Source: DASSBG01 sp965651365
GTDB lineage: Bacteria; Pseudomonadota; Gammaproteobacteria; Xanthomonadales; Rhodanobacteraceae
Direction: 5' to 3'
DNA length: 18,743 nucleotides
NCBI GenBank assembly: GCA_965651365.1
Contig: CBFGSA010000050.1
Location: 1-18,743, forward strand
In this document: one piece after another, positions 1 through 7,043 of the stretch
Numbering within the stretch: the first letter of the stretch is position 1
Layout of the letters: each line of letters begins with the position of its first letter
Position numbers and translations under genes: made by a program
Notes under the pieces: model-generated
What the model saw: the letters and a program-made list of their open reading frames with translations, nothing else
Told to the model about the DNA's origin: nothing
Databases searched by the model: none

Positions 1-92
1 CGGTCAGCGCCTCGGCGCATCCGACCCGCGCCGCACCGCCGGAGCCGCCGCCGGGTATTGAGGCAGACCCGGCGCGCGATGTCGGCGGTGTC
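1..92. other. Window edge, no assignable gene
   Basis: The 92 bases left of the DUF4340 gene are too short to assign. One plus-strand frame is open from the edge and stops at a TGA at 59-61, so the C-terminal end of a convergent plus-strand gene is possible. A minus-strand frame is also open to the edge but shows no start codon or recognisable motif. I see no clear terminator for the ABC operon that ends at 93. Confidence 0.3.
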
Positions 93-614
93 TCAAAGTC
101 GTGGCAGCGCCGAGCCGGCGGTGGTCAGTTCGCTATCGGGGGTGGCGGCGATGTCGGCGGCGTAGCGTGACGGGATCAGGGCGATGTGGTCGCCGATGCG
201 GACGTAGCGCTGGGGTGCCAGTGCGGCCAGGGTGCCGAATTCGAGCCGCTGGCCGTTGAGGGTGACGACGGCCCAGGGCGGGTCGAGGCCGATCCTGGCC
301 GGGTCGAATGCGCTGGCCGGACGCCAGCGCAGGACTTTGGCGTTGGCAATCGCGGCCAGACGGCCAAGGTGCGCGGCGTCGGCCTCGCCCTGCTGCGGCG
401 CGAGCATGTGCCAGGTGCCGCCCTGTTTGGCGAAGCGGCGCTCGACGCCATCGCGGGTCTTGAGCTCGATCCGGGTGACCTGATCCGGGCCAAACGGCAG
501 CAGGCGCTCGGGTGCGGCGCTGGCGGCGTGGTACTGGCGCGTCCACAGCACCGCCGCGGCAAGAAGCACCACGAGAATCAGCAGTGCCAGTGGCAGGCGC
601 TGGGCGCGGCGCAC
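93..614 (-). CDS. DUF4340 domain membrane-anchored protein
   Basis: A 173-residue protein with a hydrophobic N-terminal segment (about residues 8-25, leucine/valine/alanine rich) after a basic MRRAQR start. This suggests one membrane anchor with the rest outside the cytoplasm. The body has the DUF4340 pattern: a V-T-R-I-E-L strand, then a K/W-containing 'GGTWHMLAPQQGEADAAHL' segment in which the tested strand meets a short helix. The start is GTG at 614-612, three bases after the TAG of the GldG-like gene, which argues for co-translation as the last gene of the ABC operon. DUF4340 proteins commonly accompany GldF/GldG-type ABC systems; their biochemical role is not known. At 173 residues it is on the short side for the family, where proteins often carry more than one repeat of the domain. 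Confidence 0.72.
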   Translation of the reverse strand: MRRAQRLPLALLILVVLLAAAVLWTRQYHAASAAPERLLPFGPDQVTRIELKTRDGVERRFAKQGGTWHMLAPQQGEADAAHLGRLAAIANAKVLRWRPASAFDPARIGLDPPWAVVTLNGQRLEFGTLAALAPQRYVRIGDHIALIPSRYAADIAATPDSELTTAGSALPRL

Positions 615-617
615 GGA

Positions 618-1964
618 CTACCTTCTCCGCCGTCGCCAGGCGGACAGGCCGGCAAACAGCAACAGCAGCAGCGGCAGGGCCAGCAGCAGGCCAAAGGCCA
701 GTATGCCGAGGCCGGTCTGGCTCAGGTCCAGATGGCGGTCGGGCGCAGGCCGCGGTGGAATGGTGACCAGCTGGTCGTCACCCAGCAGCCAGTTGAACAC
801 GCGCCGGCCCAGCGCGGCATTGCCGCCATTGCCGAGAAAGCTGTTGGACAGAAAATCGCCGTCGCCGATCACCACCACACGCTGTTCTTTTTTGTCCGGA
901 CTGGGCGACAGGCGCGACAGGGCAAAACCGAAATCCAGTGGCCCCTTGATCTCGCCCTTGTCGGCGTCGTAGCGGATGGTGGACTTGTTCGTGTTGTCGA
1001 TGGCTTGCCGCTCGTTCCAGCTTTGCGGCCCGGAGCTCAGGATCGGGCGGATGTCCCAGCCTTGTGCCGTGACCTTGGCCAGCGCGACCACCTGCGGGAA
1101 CAGCGTGGTCTGGCCAAAACCGTCGGTGATGGCCTGCGGCGGGTAGGTGCCGACCACCACCACGCGCGGATCATCCAGATTCAGCGCCGCGCCGGCACCG
1201 TCGACCAGCATGCCGGGCAGCACCTGGATATCCAGCGCCCTGGCCAGTGGAGCCAGCCCCAGGTGATCGCTGTCCGGTTCGGTCAGCCACAGCAGGTTGC
1301 CGCCGCGCGCAAGATAGTCCGTCAGCGCACGCACGGCGCCACTCGCCACGGGGGCCAGGGGGCTTGCCAGCACCACCAGATCGGCATTCGCCGGCACCTG
1401 GCCGACTTGCGCGAAGTTGAGCGGTACCGCGCGCAGGCCCTGCTGCTCCAGACTGGCCATGAACTGGCCCAGGTCGGCATTGGCCTTGCCGGCCGCATTG
1501 CGCTCGCCATCGCCGGTGACGAAGGCCACGATGCGCTCGCTGCCGCGCGCCAGCCGCGCCAGCGCATTGCCGAAATCCTGGTCGGTCAACTGGGTCAGGT
1601 GCAGGGTCTGCTCGTGCCAGCGGATCGTGACCTCGCCATCGACCTGGATACCGACCTTGCGCATCGCGGCCGGGTCGGCTTCCGGATCGACGAAGTCAAG
1701 CGACAGGTCCGGCTTGAAGCGCTGGTAGCGGGCGATGAACGCGGCCACGGCCGGGCGCACGCGGGTGCCCGGCCGGGCATAGCTGGTGACCGCGATCGGG
1801 CCGGGCAATTTTTTCAGCAGGTCGCGGCTGGCGGCCGGCAGGCTGGCGCGGGCACCGGCGCTCCAGTCGCTGACGACGCGCCATTGGGTCGACAGCCAGG
1901 CCATGCAGCCGAGCGCGGCTACGATCAACGCAAGGTTCAGCCACAGGCCGAGGCGCGCGCGCAT
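618..1964 (-). CDS. GldG-like ABC transporter auxiliary protein
   Basis: A 448-residue protein with the layout of the GldG/ABC_transp_aux family: an N-terminal membrane segment (about residues 7-25), a large extracytoplasmic domain, and a second membrane segment near the C-terminus (about 417-441) ending in a run of arginines. The arginines would hold the C-terminus in the cytoplasm. The central region holds 'IVAFVTGDGERN' and 'LVVLASPLAPV', which fit the Rossmann-like, ThuA/glutamine-amidotransferase-like fold described for this family. The ATG overlaps the TGA of the permease gene by one base (TGATG at 1966-1962), a translational coupling junction. The substrate is not known. In Bacteroidetes GldG belongs to the gliding/type IX-associated ABC complex with GldA and GldF; in proteobacteria related sets occur without proof of a gliding role, so motility should not be assumed. 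Confidence 0.78.
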   Translation of the reverse strand: MRARLGLWLNLALIVAALGCMAWLSTQWRVVSDWSAGARASLPAASRDLLKKLPGPIAVTSYARPGTRVRPAVAAFIARYQRFKPDLSLDFVDPEADPAAMRKVGIQVDGEVTIRWHEQTLHLTQLTDQDFGNALARLARGSERIVAFVTGDGERNAAGKANADLGQFMASLEQQGLRAVPLNFAQVGQVPANADLVVLASPLAPVASGAVRALTDYLARGGNLLWLTEPDSDHLGLAPLARALDIQVLPGMLVDGAGAALNLDDPRVVVVGTYPPQAITDGFGQTTLFPQVVALAKVTAQGWDIRPILSSGPQSWNERQAIDNTNKSTIRYDADKGEIKGPLDFGFALSRLSPSPDKKEQRVVVIGDGDFLSNSFLGNGGNAALGRRVFNWLLGDDQLVTIPPRPAPDRHLDLSQTGLGILAFGLLLALPLLLLLFAGLSAWRRRRR

Positions 1965-2710
1965 CAGCCGGCCATCCGTTCGCGGCCCAGGCGCACGATG
2001 GCAATGGCCAGCGCCAGCACGATCAACAGCAGGAAGTAGGCCACATCCTCACTGGCCACCAGCCCGCGCAGCATCGGCTGCAAATGGGTCGGCAGCGCCA
2101 GCCAGTCCAGCACGCCACCGCGCTCGCCGACTGCACGCACGCCGGTATTGATCAGCCACAGGCCAAGGCTCAGCAGCCAGGCGGCGCCGGCCGCCAGCGC
2201 CGGATGCCGGGTGCAGGCCGAACAGGCCAGGCCGATGGCCGTCAGTGCGCCCATCAGCAGCGCCACGCCCAGCGTGGCCGCGGCCAGCTTGCCGTAATCG
2301 AGCTGGGTCGCAGCGGCCAGCAGCAGCGGCATCATCACGGTCAGCGCCAGCAGCACCAGCAGCCACAGCCAGGCCACCACGAACTTGCCGCAAACAATGC
2401 GCAAGGGCGACAGCCCGGCTGCGAACAGAACCGGCAGCGTGCCGTGTCGGCGCTCGCCGGCCAGCGCCGACATCACGATCAGCGGCGCCAGCAGCAGGCT
2501 GATCTGGGCCAGTTGCGACAGCAGCGGCACCGCCACCAGATCGGTGAAGCCGGGTGCCGAGGGCAATGCGGCGAGCTTGCTCTGCGCGCCGAGAAAACCG
2601 TTCAGCGCCTGCAAATAGACCCAGGCCAGCAAGGCCACGCTCAGTGCCAGCAGCACCCAGGGCAGGGCGCTGACACGCAGGCGCTGCCATTCCAGCCGCG
2701 CCAGACTCAT
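1964..2710 (-). CDS. ABC-2 type permease (GldF-like)
   Basis: A 248-residue integral membrane protein with about six hydrophobic segments (near residues 15-36, 60-85, 105-130, 140-165, 172-192 and 225-243). The motif 'ERRHGTLPVLFAAGLSP' after the second segment is the coupling-region signature of ABC-2 permeases (ER.GTL...L..P), where the ATPase docks. I chose the ATG at 2710-2708 over an in-frame start 28 codons upstream because the upstream residues lie inside the ATPase gene, are polar and read like its shadow; the chosen start gives an ATGA overlap with the ATPase stop. The adjacent ATPase and GldG-like genes point to a GldAFG-type complex in the inner membrane. Whether it exports a substrate or moves a surface component cannot be told from sequence. 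Confidence 0.82.
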   Translation of the reverse strand: MSLARLEWQRLRVSALPWVLLALSVALLAWVYLQALNGFLGAQSKLAALPSAPGFTDLVAVPLLSQLAQISLLLAPLIVMSALAGERRHGTLPVLFAAGLSPLRIVCGKFVVAWLWLLVLLALTVMMPLLLAAATQLDYGKLAAATLGVALLMGALTAIGLACSACTRHPALAAGAAWLLSLGLWLINTGVRAVGERGGVLDWLALPTHLQPMLRGLVASEDVAYFLLLIVLALAIAIVRLGRERMAG

Positions 2711-3456
2711 GCCGCAGCCTCGCGCGGCTGGCCGGTGGCGATCGTCATGAAACGCTCCTGCAACTCGCGGGTGTTGCCGTCCACCGGGCCGCAATGGCGC
2801 AGGTGGCCCTCGTGCAGGATCGCGATGCGCGTGCAGCTTGCGGTCACGTCATCCAGCACATGGGTCGAGATCACCACCGCGTGGTCGCGTGCCAGGCTTT
2901 GCACCAGGCGGCGCCAGTGCTCGATCTGCACCGGGTCGAGGCCGTTGGCCGGTTCGTCCAGCACCAGCAACGGCGGATCGTGCAGCAGCGCGCAGGCCAG
3001 GCCCACGCGCTGGCGCTGACCTTGCGACAACTGGCGGATCAGGCGCTTTGCCATGGGCTCCAGTTGCAGCGACTCGAGCATGGCCTCGCGGCGCGCCGCC
3101 AATGCGGTGCCGCGAAGGCCGTGCAGGTGCCCGACGGCATCCAGATGTTCGCTGACCGCAAGTTCCGGATACAGCGGCGCGTGCTCGGGCAGCCAGCCGG
3201 CCAGGCGACCCGGCAACTTCGGATGTTCGATGAGGTCATGGCCGTCGAGACGCACCTGGCCGGAATCCGGGGCCAGCGCGCCGACCATCATCGCCAGCGT
3301 GGTCGACTTGCCGGCGCCGTTGACGCCCAAAAGGCCCAGCACCTCGCCGCGATCGACCTGCAGTGTCAGGCCTTGCACGGCGGGCCGGCCACCGCGGCGG
3401 CGACTGACCTGATCCAGTTCCAGAAGGGGCGCCGGGGCTGGCGTCTCGCTCGTCAT
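2707..3456 (-). CDS. ABC transporter ATP-binding protein (GldA/NosF-like)
   Basis: A 249-residue ABC ATPase with all core motifs: Walker A GVNGAGKST (residues 44-52), signature LSQGQRQR (143-150), Walker B LLVLDEP (163-169) with D-loop NGLDP, and the switch histidine in VVISTHV (H199). The Q-loop area reads 'GWLPEHAPLYPELAVSEHL', the pattern of GldA/NosF-type importer/exporter ATPases (LPE..PLY). The start at 3456-3454 was chosen because the protein then begins shortly before the first strand (LLELDQVSRR); longer in-frame starts run antisense through the desaturase gene. No strong Shine-Dalgarno sequence is visible before it. It is the first gene of the four-gene minus-strand operon, overlapping the permease by four bases, and should power it by ATP hydrolysis at the cytoplasmic face. 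Confidence 0.88.
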   Translation of the reverse strand: MTSETPAPAPLLELDQVSRRRGGRPAVQGLTLQVDRGEVLGLLGVNGAGKSTTLAMMVGALAPDSGQVRLDGHDLIEHPKLPGRLAGWLPEHAPLYPELAVSEHLDAVGHLHGLRGTALAARREAMLESLQLEPMAKRLIRQLSQGQRQRVGLACALLHDPPLLVLDEPANGLDPVQIEHWRRLVQSLARDHAVVISTHVLDDVTASCTRIAILHEGHLRHCGPVDGNTRELQERFMTIATGQPREAAA

Positions 3457-3530
3457 CGCGCTGATTGTCGCTGGCCCGGTCGGTGCGGCGCAAGGGTGAG
3501 CGGCTGCCCACACGGCCGGGGCAAAGAGAG

Positions 3531-3536
3531 TAGAAT
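3531..3536 (+). promoter_or_regulatory. Candidate -10 box of the desaturase gene
   Basis: TAGAAT lies 29 bases before the desaturase ATG in the 109-base gap between it and the divergent ABC operon. No good -35 hexamer sits 16-18 bases upstream, so it may be activator-dependent or may not be used. Confidence 0.3.
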
Positions 3537-3565
3537 GGATCGTTCGACGACCCAATGTATCGCAC

Positions 3566-4759
3566 ATGTTTGAATTTCTGCTTGATTTTGCCGCCAACGG
3601 CCTGAGCGGCTTCGGCCTGGGCGGCATGGCCCTGTACCTGCTGGTGGTTACCCAGCTGACCATTTTCACGGTGACCTTGTACCTGCACCGCAGCCAGACC
3701 CATCGCGGCGTGGATTTCCATCCGGTGCTGGCGCACTTGTTCCGTTTCTGGAGCTGGCTTTCGACCGGCATGGTGACCCGCGAATGGGTCGCCATTCACC
3801 GCAAGCATCACGCGCACTGCGAAACCGCCGAAGATCCGCACAGCCCGCACGTGGAAGGCATCAACACGGTGTTCTGGCAGGGCGTGGAGCTGTACCGAAC
3901 CGCTTCGCACGACAAGCCGATGCTGGAAAAATACGGTCGCGGCTGCCCGGATGACTGGCTGGAGCGGCACGTTTACGGTGCGCATCCCTACACCGGTCCA
4001 GCCCTGATGATGATCATCAACCTGGCCCTGTTCGGTGTCGCCGGTCTGGCCATCTGGGGCATCCAGATGCTGTGGATTCCGTTCTGGGCCGCCGGCGTGG
4101 TTAACGGTCTGGGTCACTGGTGGGGCTACCGCAACTTCGAGACCGCCGATCAGGCGCGCAATCTCACGCCGTGGGGTTTCTGGATTGGCGGTGAGGAACT
4201 GCACAACAACCACCATGCCTTCCCGAGCTCGGCCAAGTTTGCCTTGCGCAAGTTCGAGTTCGACATCGGCTGGGTGGTGATCCGCGGCTTGCAGAAACTG
4301 CGTCTGGCCCGGGTGCTGCGGGTGGCGCCGAGTCTTGATGTGCGCGCCAATGTCAGCCTGCCCGACAGTGAAACACTGAAAGCCGTGCTGACCCATCGCT
4401 ACAAGGTGATGAAGGACTTCTCGCGTGGCGTGATCAAGCCCACGCTGCGCCAGGAAGCCGAACATTCCGAGCACGGTCTCAAGGACATGCCGCGTCGTAT
4501 GCGCCGCGCCCTGGCCAGCGGTGGCCGCTGGCTGGATACCGAAGGCCGAGAGCGCCTCGCGCGGCTGGTTGCGCGCCGACCACAACTGCAGACCGTGTGC
4601 GACTACCGCGCCCGCTTGCTGGACCTGATGGAACTGCGCCGTCCCGATGTCGCCCTCAAGGGCCTGCAGCAGTGGATCCGCGAAGCCGAGCAAAGCGGCA
4701 TCCGCGCCCTGCACGACTTTGCCCAGCGTCTCAAGGGCTACGCCGTCGCCGCGCGCTGA
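3566..4759 (+). CDS. desA: DesA-type membrane fatty acid desaturase
   Basis: A 397-residue membrane di-iron desaturase that would insert a cis double bond into an acyl chain, adjusting membrane fluidity. The three histidine boxes are intact: HRSQTH (residues 41-46), HRKHH (78-82) and HNNHH (213-217), with an extra histidine in GLGHWWG (H184) typical of delta-9 acyl desaturases. Hydrophobic segments flank boxes one and three (about 20-40, 55-70, 145-180). The length is close to that I recall for Pseudomonas DesA, which acts on phospholipid acyl chains; an acyl-CoA desaturase is the alternative. Residues about 240-397 are a soluble, basic extension beyond the catalytic core; its last 75 residues resemble the C-terminal tail of ISL3-type transposases (see findings). 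The start is the ATG at 3566; a nearby ATG at 3555 is out of frame. It converges with higA at 13 bases. Confidence 0.88.
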   Translation: MFEFLLDFAANGLSGFGLGGMALYLLVVTQLTIFTVTLYLHRSQTHRGVDFHPVLAHLFRFWSWLSTGMVTREWVAIHRKHHAHCETAEDPHSPHVEGINTVFWQGVELYRTASHDKPMLEKYGRGCPDDWLERHVYGAHPYTGPALMMIINLALFGVAGLAIWGIQMLWIPFWAAGVVNGLGHWWGYRNFETADQARNLTPWGFWIGGEELHNNHHAFPSSAKFALRKFEFDIGWVVIRGLQKLRLARVLRVAPSLDVRANVSLPDSETLKAVLTHRYKVMKDFSRGVIKPTLRQEAEHSEHGLKDMPRRMRRALASGGRWLDTEGRERLARLVARRPQLQTVCDYRARLLDLMELRRPDVALKGLQQWIREAEQSGIRALHDFAQRLKGYAVAAR

Positions 4760-4772
4760 TCTGAATCCGGCC

Positions 4773-5087
4773 TTACGCCACGCGACTTTGTTGCAGTGGT
4801 TTGATGTTGGCCAGGGTGTTGTTCAGCTCGTCTTTCGCGATGGCGCGGTTGTAGTCATCCTGCAAGCCGGTCCAGAATCCCTCGGACGTGCCGAAAAAGC
4901 GCGACAAGCGCAGGCCGGTATTTGCTGTCACGCTGCGCTTGCCGGCAACAATTTCGCTGATGCGAATTTGTGGAACGCCAATTTCCTTGGCCAGGCGATA
5001 CTGGGTGATGCACATGGGCTTGAGAAATTCTTCGAGCAGGATCTCGCCGGGTGTCGGATAGGGGACTTCGCGCATGTTCATTTCCAT
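4773..5087 (-). CDS. higA: HigA family antitoxin, XRE-type repressor
   Basis: A 104-residue protein with a Cro/C1-type helix-turn-helix at about residues 26-66 (ITQYRLAKEIGVPQIRISEIVAGKRSVTA in two halves: recognition helix around PQIRISEIVAG, then KRSVTANTGLRLSRFFG). The opening 'PTPGEILLEEFLKPM' is characteristic of HigA antitoxins. It would neutralise HigB by direct binding and repress the operon. Its ATG (5087-5085) overlaps the higB TGA by one base, so translation is coupled, with the toxin-first order that defines higBA. MREVPYP, four codons downstream, is a possible alternative start. No terminator is visible in the 13 bases before the convergent desaturase stop. Confidence 0.93.
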   Translation of the reverse strand: MEMNMREVPYPTPGEILLEEFLKPMCITQYRLAKEIGVPQIRISEIVAGKRSVTANTGLRLSRFFGTSEGFWTGLQDDYNRAIAKDELNNTLANIKPLQQSRVA

Positions 5088-5365
5088 CAGTGGTAGTCGA
5101 CGATCTCCACGTCGCAGGCATCGCCATTTTTCCAGCAGAAACAGATACGGTACTGGTCGTTGATGCGGATGCTGTACTGACCCTGTCGATCGCCGTGCAA
5201 AGCCTTCAGCCGGTTGGCCGGAGGAATGCGCAGGTCAGAAAGCTTGCCTGCCCGGTGCAGCATGGCCAGCTTGCGCATTGCGACGGTTTCGATATGGCTC
5301 CAACGGCGAACTCGCTTGCCGTCGAAAAGGGCCTTTGCGTCCTTGCTCGCGAACGTCCGTATCAT
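5087..5365 (-). CDS. higB: HigB family toxin, RelE-like ribosome-dependent mRNase
   Basis: A 92-residue basic protein with the HigB/RelE-superfamily pattern: 'MIRTFASKDAKALFDG' at the start, 'LHRAGKLSDLRIPPANRLKALHGDR' in the middle and the diagnostic 'GQYSIRINDQYRICFCW' (residues 62-78) before a final VEIVDYH. The family cleaves mRNA on the translating ribosome. I chose the ATG at 5365-5363 because family members begin with this I-R/K-.F motif; the frame stays open far upstream only as antisense of the MATE gene. The toxin looks intact and is followed by its antitoxin, so the pair is probably functional. No Shine-Dalgarno sequence precedes the start, and the promoter found here would place the transcript start at or next to the ATG. 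Confidence 0.93.
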   Translation of the reverse strand: MIRTFASKDAKALFDGKRVRRWSHIETVAMRKLAMLHRAGKLSDLRIPPANRLKALHGDRQGQYSIRINDQYRICFCWKNGDACDVEIVDYH

Positions 5366-5371
5366 GTGCGG

Positions 5372-5400
5372 AAAATAATGTTTGGCAATAGTATTGTCAA
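5372..5400 (-). promoter_or_regulatory. higBA promoter with overlapping palindromic operator
   Basis: Read on the minus strand, TTGACA (5400-5395) is followed after 17 bases by TATTTT (5377-5372). Over the -35 and spacer lies a near-perfect inverted repeat at 5382-5400: TTGACAATA, one base, TATTGCCAA, with one mismatch between the 9-base arms. A HigA dimer bound there would block RNA polymerase, the expected autoregulation. The site is AT-rich against a GC-rich background. Confidence 0.6.
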
Positions 5401-5554
5401 GCATAAGTATCGAATGATGGGGTTGGCTTGCGAAGTGCGGACGCATGATGCGGACCGCCCGGACTGGCACCCTTTTCAAGGGGATGAAGCCGCGCCCACA
5501 TCCTTGCCGCCATTTGCCTGACGCCTGGAATGGCCGATTGACAGGGGAAAATTC

Positions 5555-6892
5555 ATGAGCAACGTGCTTGCCGACTGGCGCCATCGACCGACCCAGCGGC
5601 GGGTGTGGGCGCTGGCGCTGCCGATGATTGCCTCGAATGTCACCGTCCCGCTGGTGACCCTGGTCGACAGCACGGTAGCCGGGCATCTGCCGCATGCGGC
5701 ACAACTGGCGGCGGTCGCGGTAGGCGGCATCATCTACCAGGTACCGGTGTGGGTGTTCGGCTTTCTGCGCATGGGCACGGTGGGCTTCGCTTCGCAGGCG
5801 GCCGGGCGGGGTGACGGCGACGCCTTGCGCGGCATTGCCTTGCAGGCGCTGCTGCTGGCTGCCGCGCTGGCGCTGGCCAGCATGGCAGTGCTGGCGATCT
5901 TCATGCAGCCGATTCTTGCGCTGATGCAGCCCTCGGCCGATCTGCAGGATTTTGCCCGCGGCTATCTGCACATTCGCCTGTTCGGTCTGCCCGCGGCGCT
6001 GGGCAATGCCGCCCTGATGGGCTGGTTCCTCGGGACGCAGAATGCGCGCGTGCCGATGCGGATCCTGATCACCACCAACCTGGTCAATATCGCACTCAAC
6101 CTGCTGTTCGTGCCCGGCCTCGGCTGGGGCGTGCCGGGAATCGCGCTGGCCTCGGTGCTGGGCGAATGGATTGGCCTTGCCAGCGGACTGGCTGCCATCC
6201 CCGTGATGCTGGCGCGCTGGCCGGGCGCGGTGCATCTGGCGCGCTTGCGGCGCTGGCACAGCTGGAGCGCGCTGCTGGGGGTCAATCGCGACATCATGCT
6301 GCGCAGCATTGCCCTGCAGGGCGTATTCTTCGCCATCACAACGCTCGGCTCGCGTCTGGGTGACAACGTGGTGGCGGCCAATGCACTGCTGCTCAACGGC
6401 CTGCTGCTGGCCTCGTTTGCGCTCGACGGCCTGGCCAATGCGATCGAGGCGCTGGCCGGCCACGCCATCGGTGCCGGGGACCGCAACGCCTTGCGCCGCG
6501 CCGTGGTGGTTACCGGTGGCTGGTCGCTGATTGGTGGCGTGGCCTTTGCTCTGCTGTTCGCGCTTGGCGGCAAACTGTTCGTGGATCTGCAATCGAGCAT
6601 CGACAGCGTGCGCGCCACGGCCTATCCGTTCCTGCCCTATCTGGCCGTGCTGCCGCTGCTGGCGCTGTGGGGTTATCTGTTCGATGGCCTGTTCGTCGGC
6701 GCCACCCGCGCCCGCGAAATGCGCAATGCAATGCTGCTGTCGGCGACCGGCTTCGCCGCGCTGGCCTGGCTGCTGCGCCCGCTGGGCAATCACGGCCTGT
6801 GGCTGGCCTTCCTCGGCTTCACCGCCCTGCGCGGCGGCCTGATGGCATGGATGAGCTGGCGTATTTCGCAGCGCGGTGCATGGCTGCGGTGA
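5555..6892 (+). CDS. MATE family efflux transporter (DinF-like)
   Basis: A 445-residue protein made of twelve or so hydrophobic segments in two halves, the multidrug and toxic compound extrusion layout. The N-terminal 'RRVWALALPMIASNVTVPLVTLVDSTVAGHL' region, read in two halves around the first segment, matches MatE domains and carries D38, the position of the conserved first-helix acidic residue of DinF-type members. 'GVPGIALASVLGEWIGL' is another family pattern in helix five/six. Such proteins exchange Na+ or H+ for organic cations or other toxic compounds across the inner membrane; the substrate cannot be inferred. AGGGGAA (5543-5549) is a good ribosome binding site for the ATG at 5555. 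A terminator follows directly, so it is probably a single-gene unit. Confidence 0.87.
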   Translation: MSNVLADWRHRPTQRRVWALALPMIASNVTVPLVTLVDSTVAGHLPHAAQLAAVAVGGIIYQVPVWVFGFLRMGTVGFASQAAGRGDGDALRGIALQALLLAAALALASMAVLAIFMQPILALMQPSADLQDFARGYLHIRLFGLPAALGNAALMGWFLGTQNARVPMRILITTNLVNIALNLLFVPGLGWGVPGIALASVLGEWIGLASGLAAIPVMLARWPGAVHLARLRRWHSWSALLGVNRDIMLRSIALQGVFFAITTLGSRLGDNVVAANALLLNGLLLASFALDGLANAIEALAGHAIGAGDRNALRRAVVVTGGWSLIGGVAFALLFALGGKLFVDLQSSIDSVRATAYPFLPYLAVLPLLALWGYLFDGLFVGATRAREMRNAMLLSATGFAALAWLLRPLGNHGLWLAFLGFTALRGGLMAWMSWRISQRGAWLR

Positions 6893-6900
6893 GAGCCAGC

Positions 6901-6944
6901 AAACCCATCCCCTCCCGACTCTCCCCTTGAAGGAGAGGGTTTTT
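6901..6944 (+). terminator. Rho-independent terminator after the MATE gene
   Basis: CTCTCC (6919-6924) pairs with GGAGAG (6932-6937) around a 7-base loop, followed by GGTTTTT (6938-6944). An outer AAACCC (6901-6906) can pair with GGGTTT. It lies 8 bases after the MATE stop. Confidence 0.75.
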
Positions 6945-6972
6945 GCTCGTCTGCCCTTTATTTGAAACCCAG

Positions 6973-6990
6973 TGAATCAAGCCGGATTCA
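6973..6990. promoter_or_regulatory. Candidate operator palindrome upstream of curA
   Basis: TGAATC (6973-6978) and GATTCA (6985-6990) form a perfect inverted repeat with a 6-base spacer, 54 bases before the curA start. A TGATAAT (7012-7018) that could be a -10 box lies downstream, with a TGTACA palindrome between them. No matching -35 is clear. The spacing fits a dimeric regulator site, but no regulator gene is adjacent. Confidence 0.3.
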
Positions 6991-7043
6991 TGTGCCGATC
7001 TGTACAGTGGATGATAATTCTGCAGAACAAAAGGGGTTCCGAC

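Noticed and set aside
186..2039. A 617-codon plus-strand open frame opposite the GldG-like and DUF4340 genes
   Set aside because: Its product is Gln/Arg/Ala/Gly-rich without domains, and the opposite strand carries a clear operon. Long antisense frames are expected in GC-rich DNA.
2084..3573. Plus-strand open frames opposite the permease and ATPase genes
   Set aside because: Low-complexity Gln/Arg/His-rich translations; the ATPase has every motif on the minus strand.
5539..5544. TTGACA just before the MATE start as a -35 box
   Set aside because: It lies 11 bases before the ATG, leaving no room for a -10 box and leader.
5366..6793. Upstream extension of the higB frame through the MATE gene (568 codons in total)
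   Set aside because: The extension is antisense to MATE and compositionally odd; only its last 92 codons form HigB.
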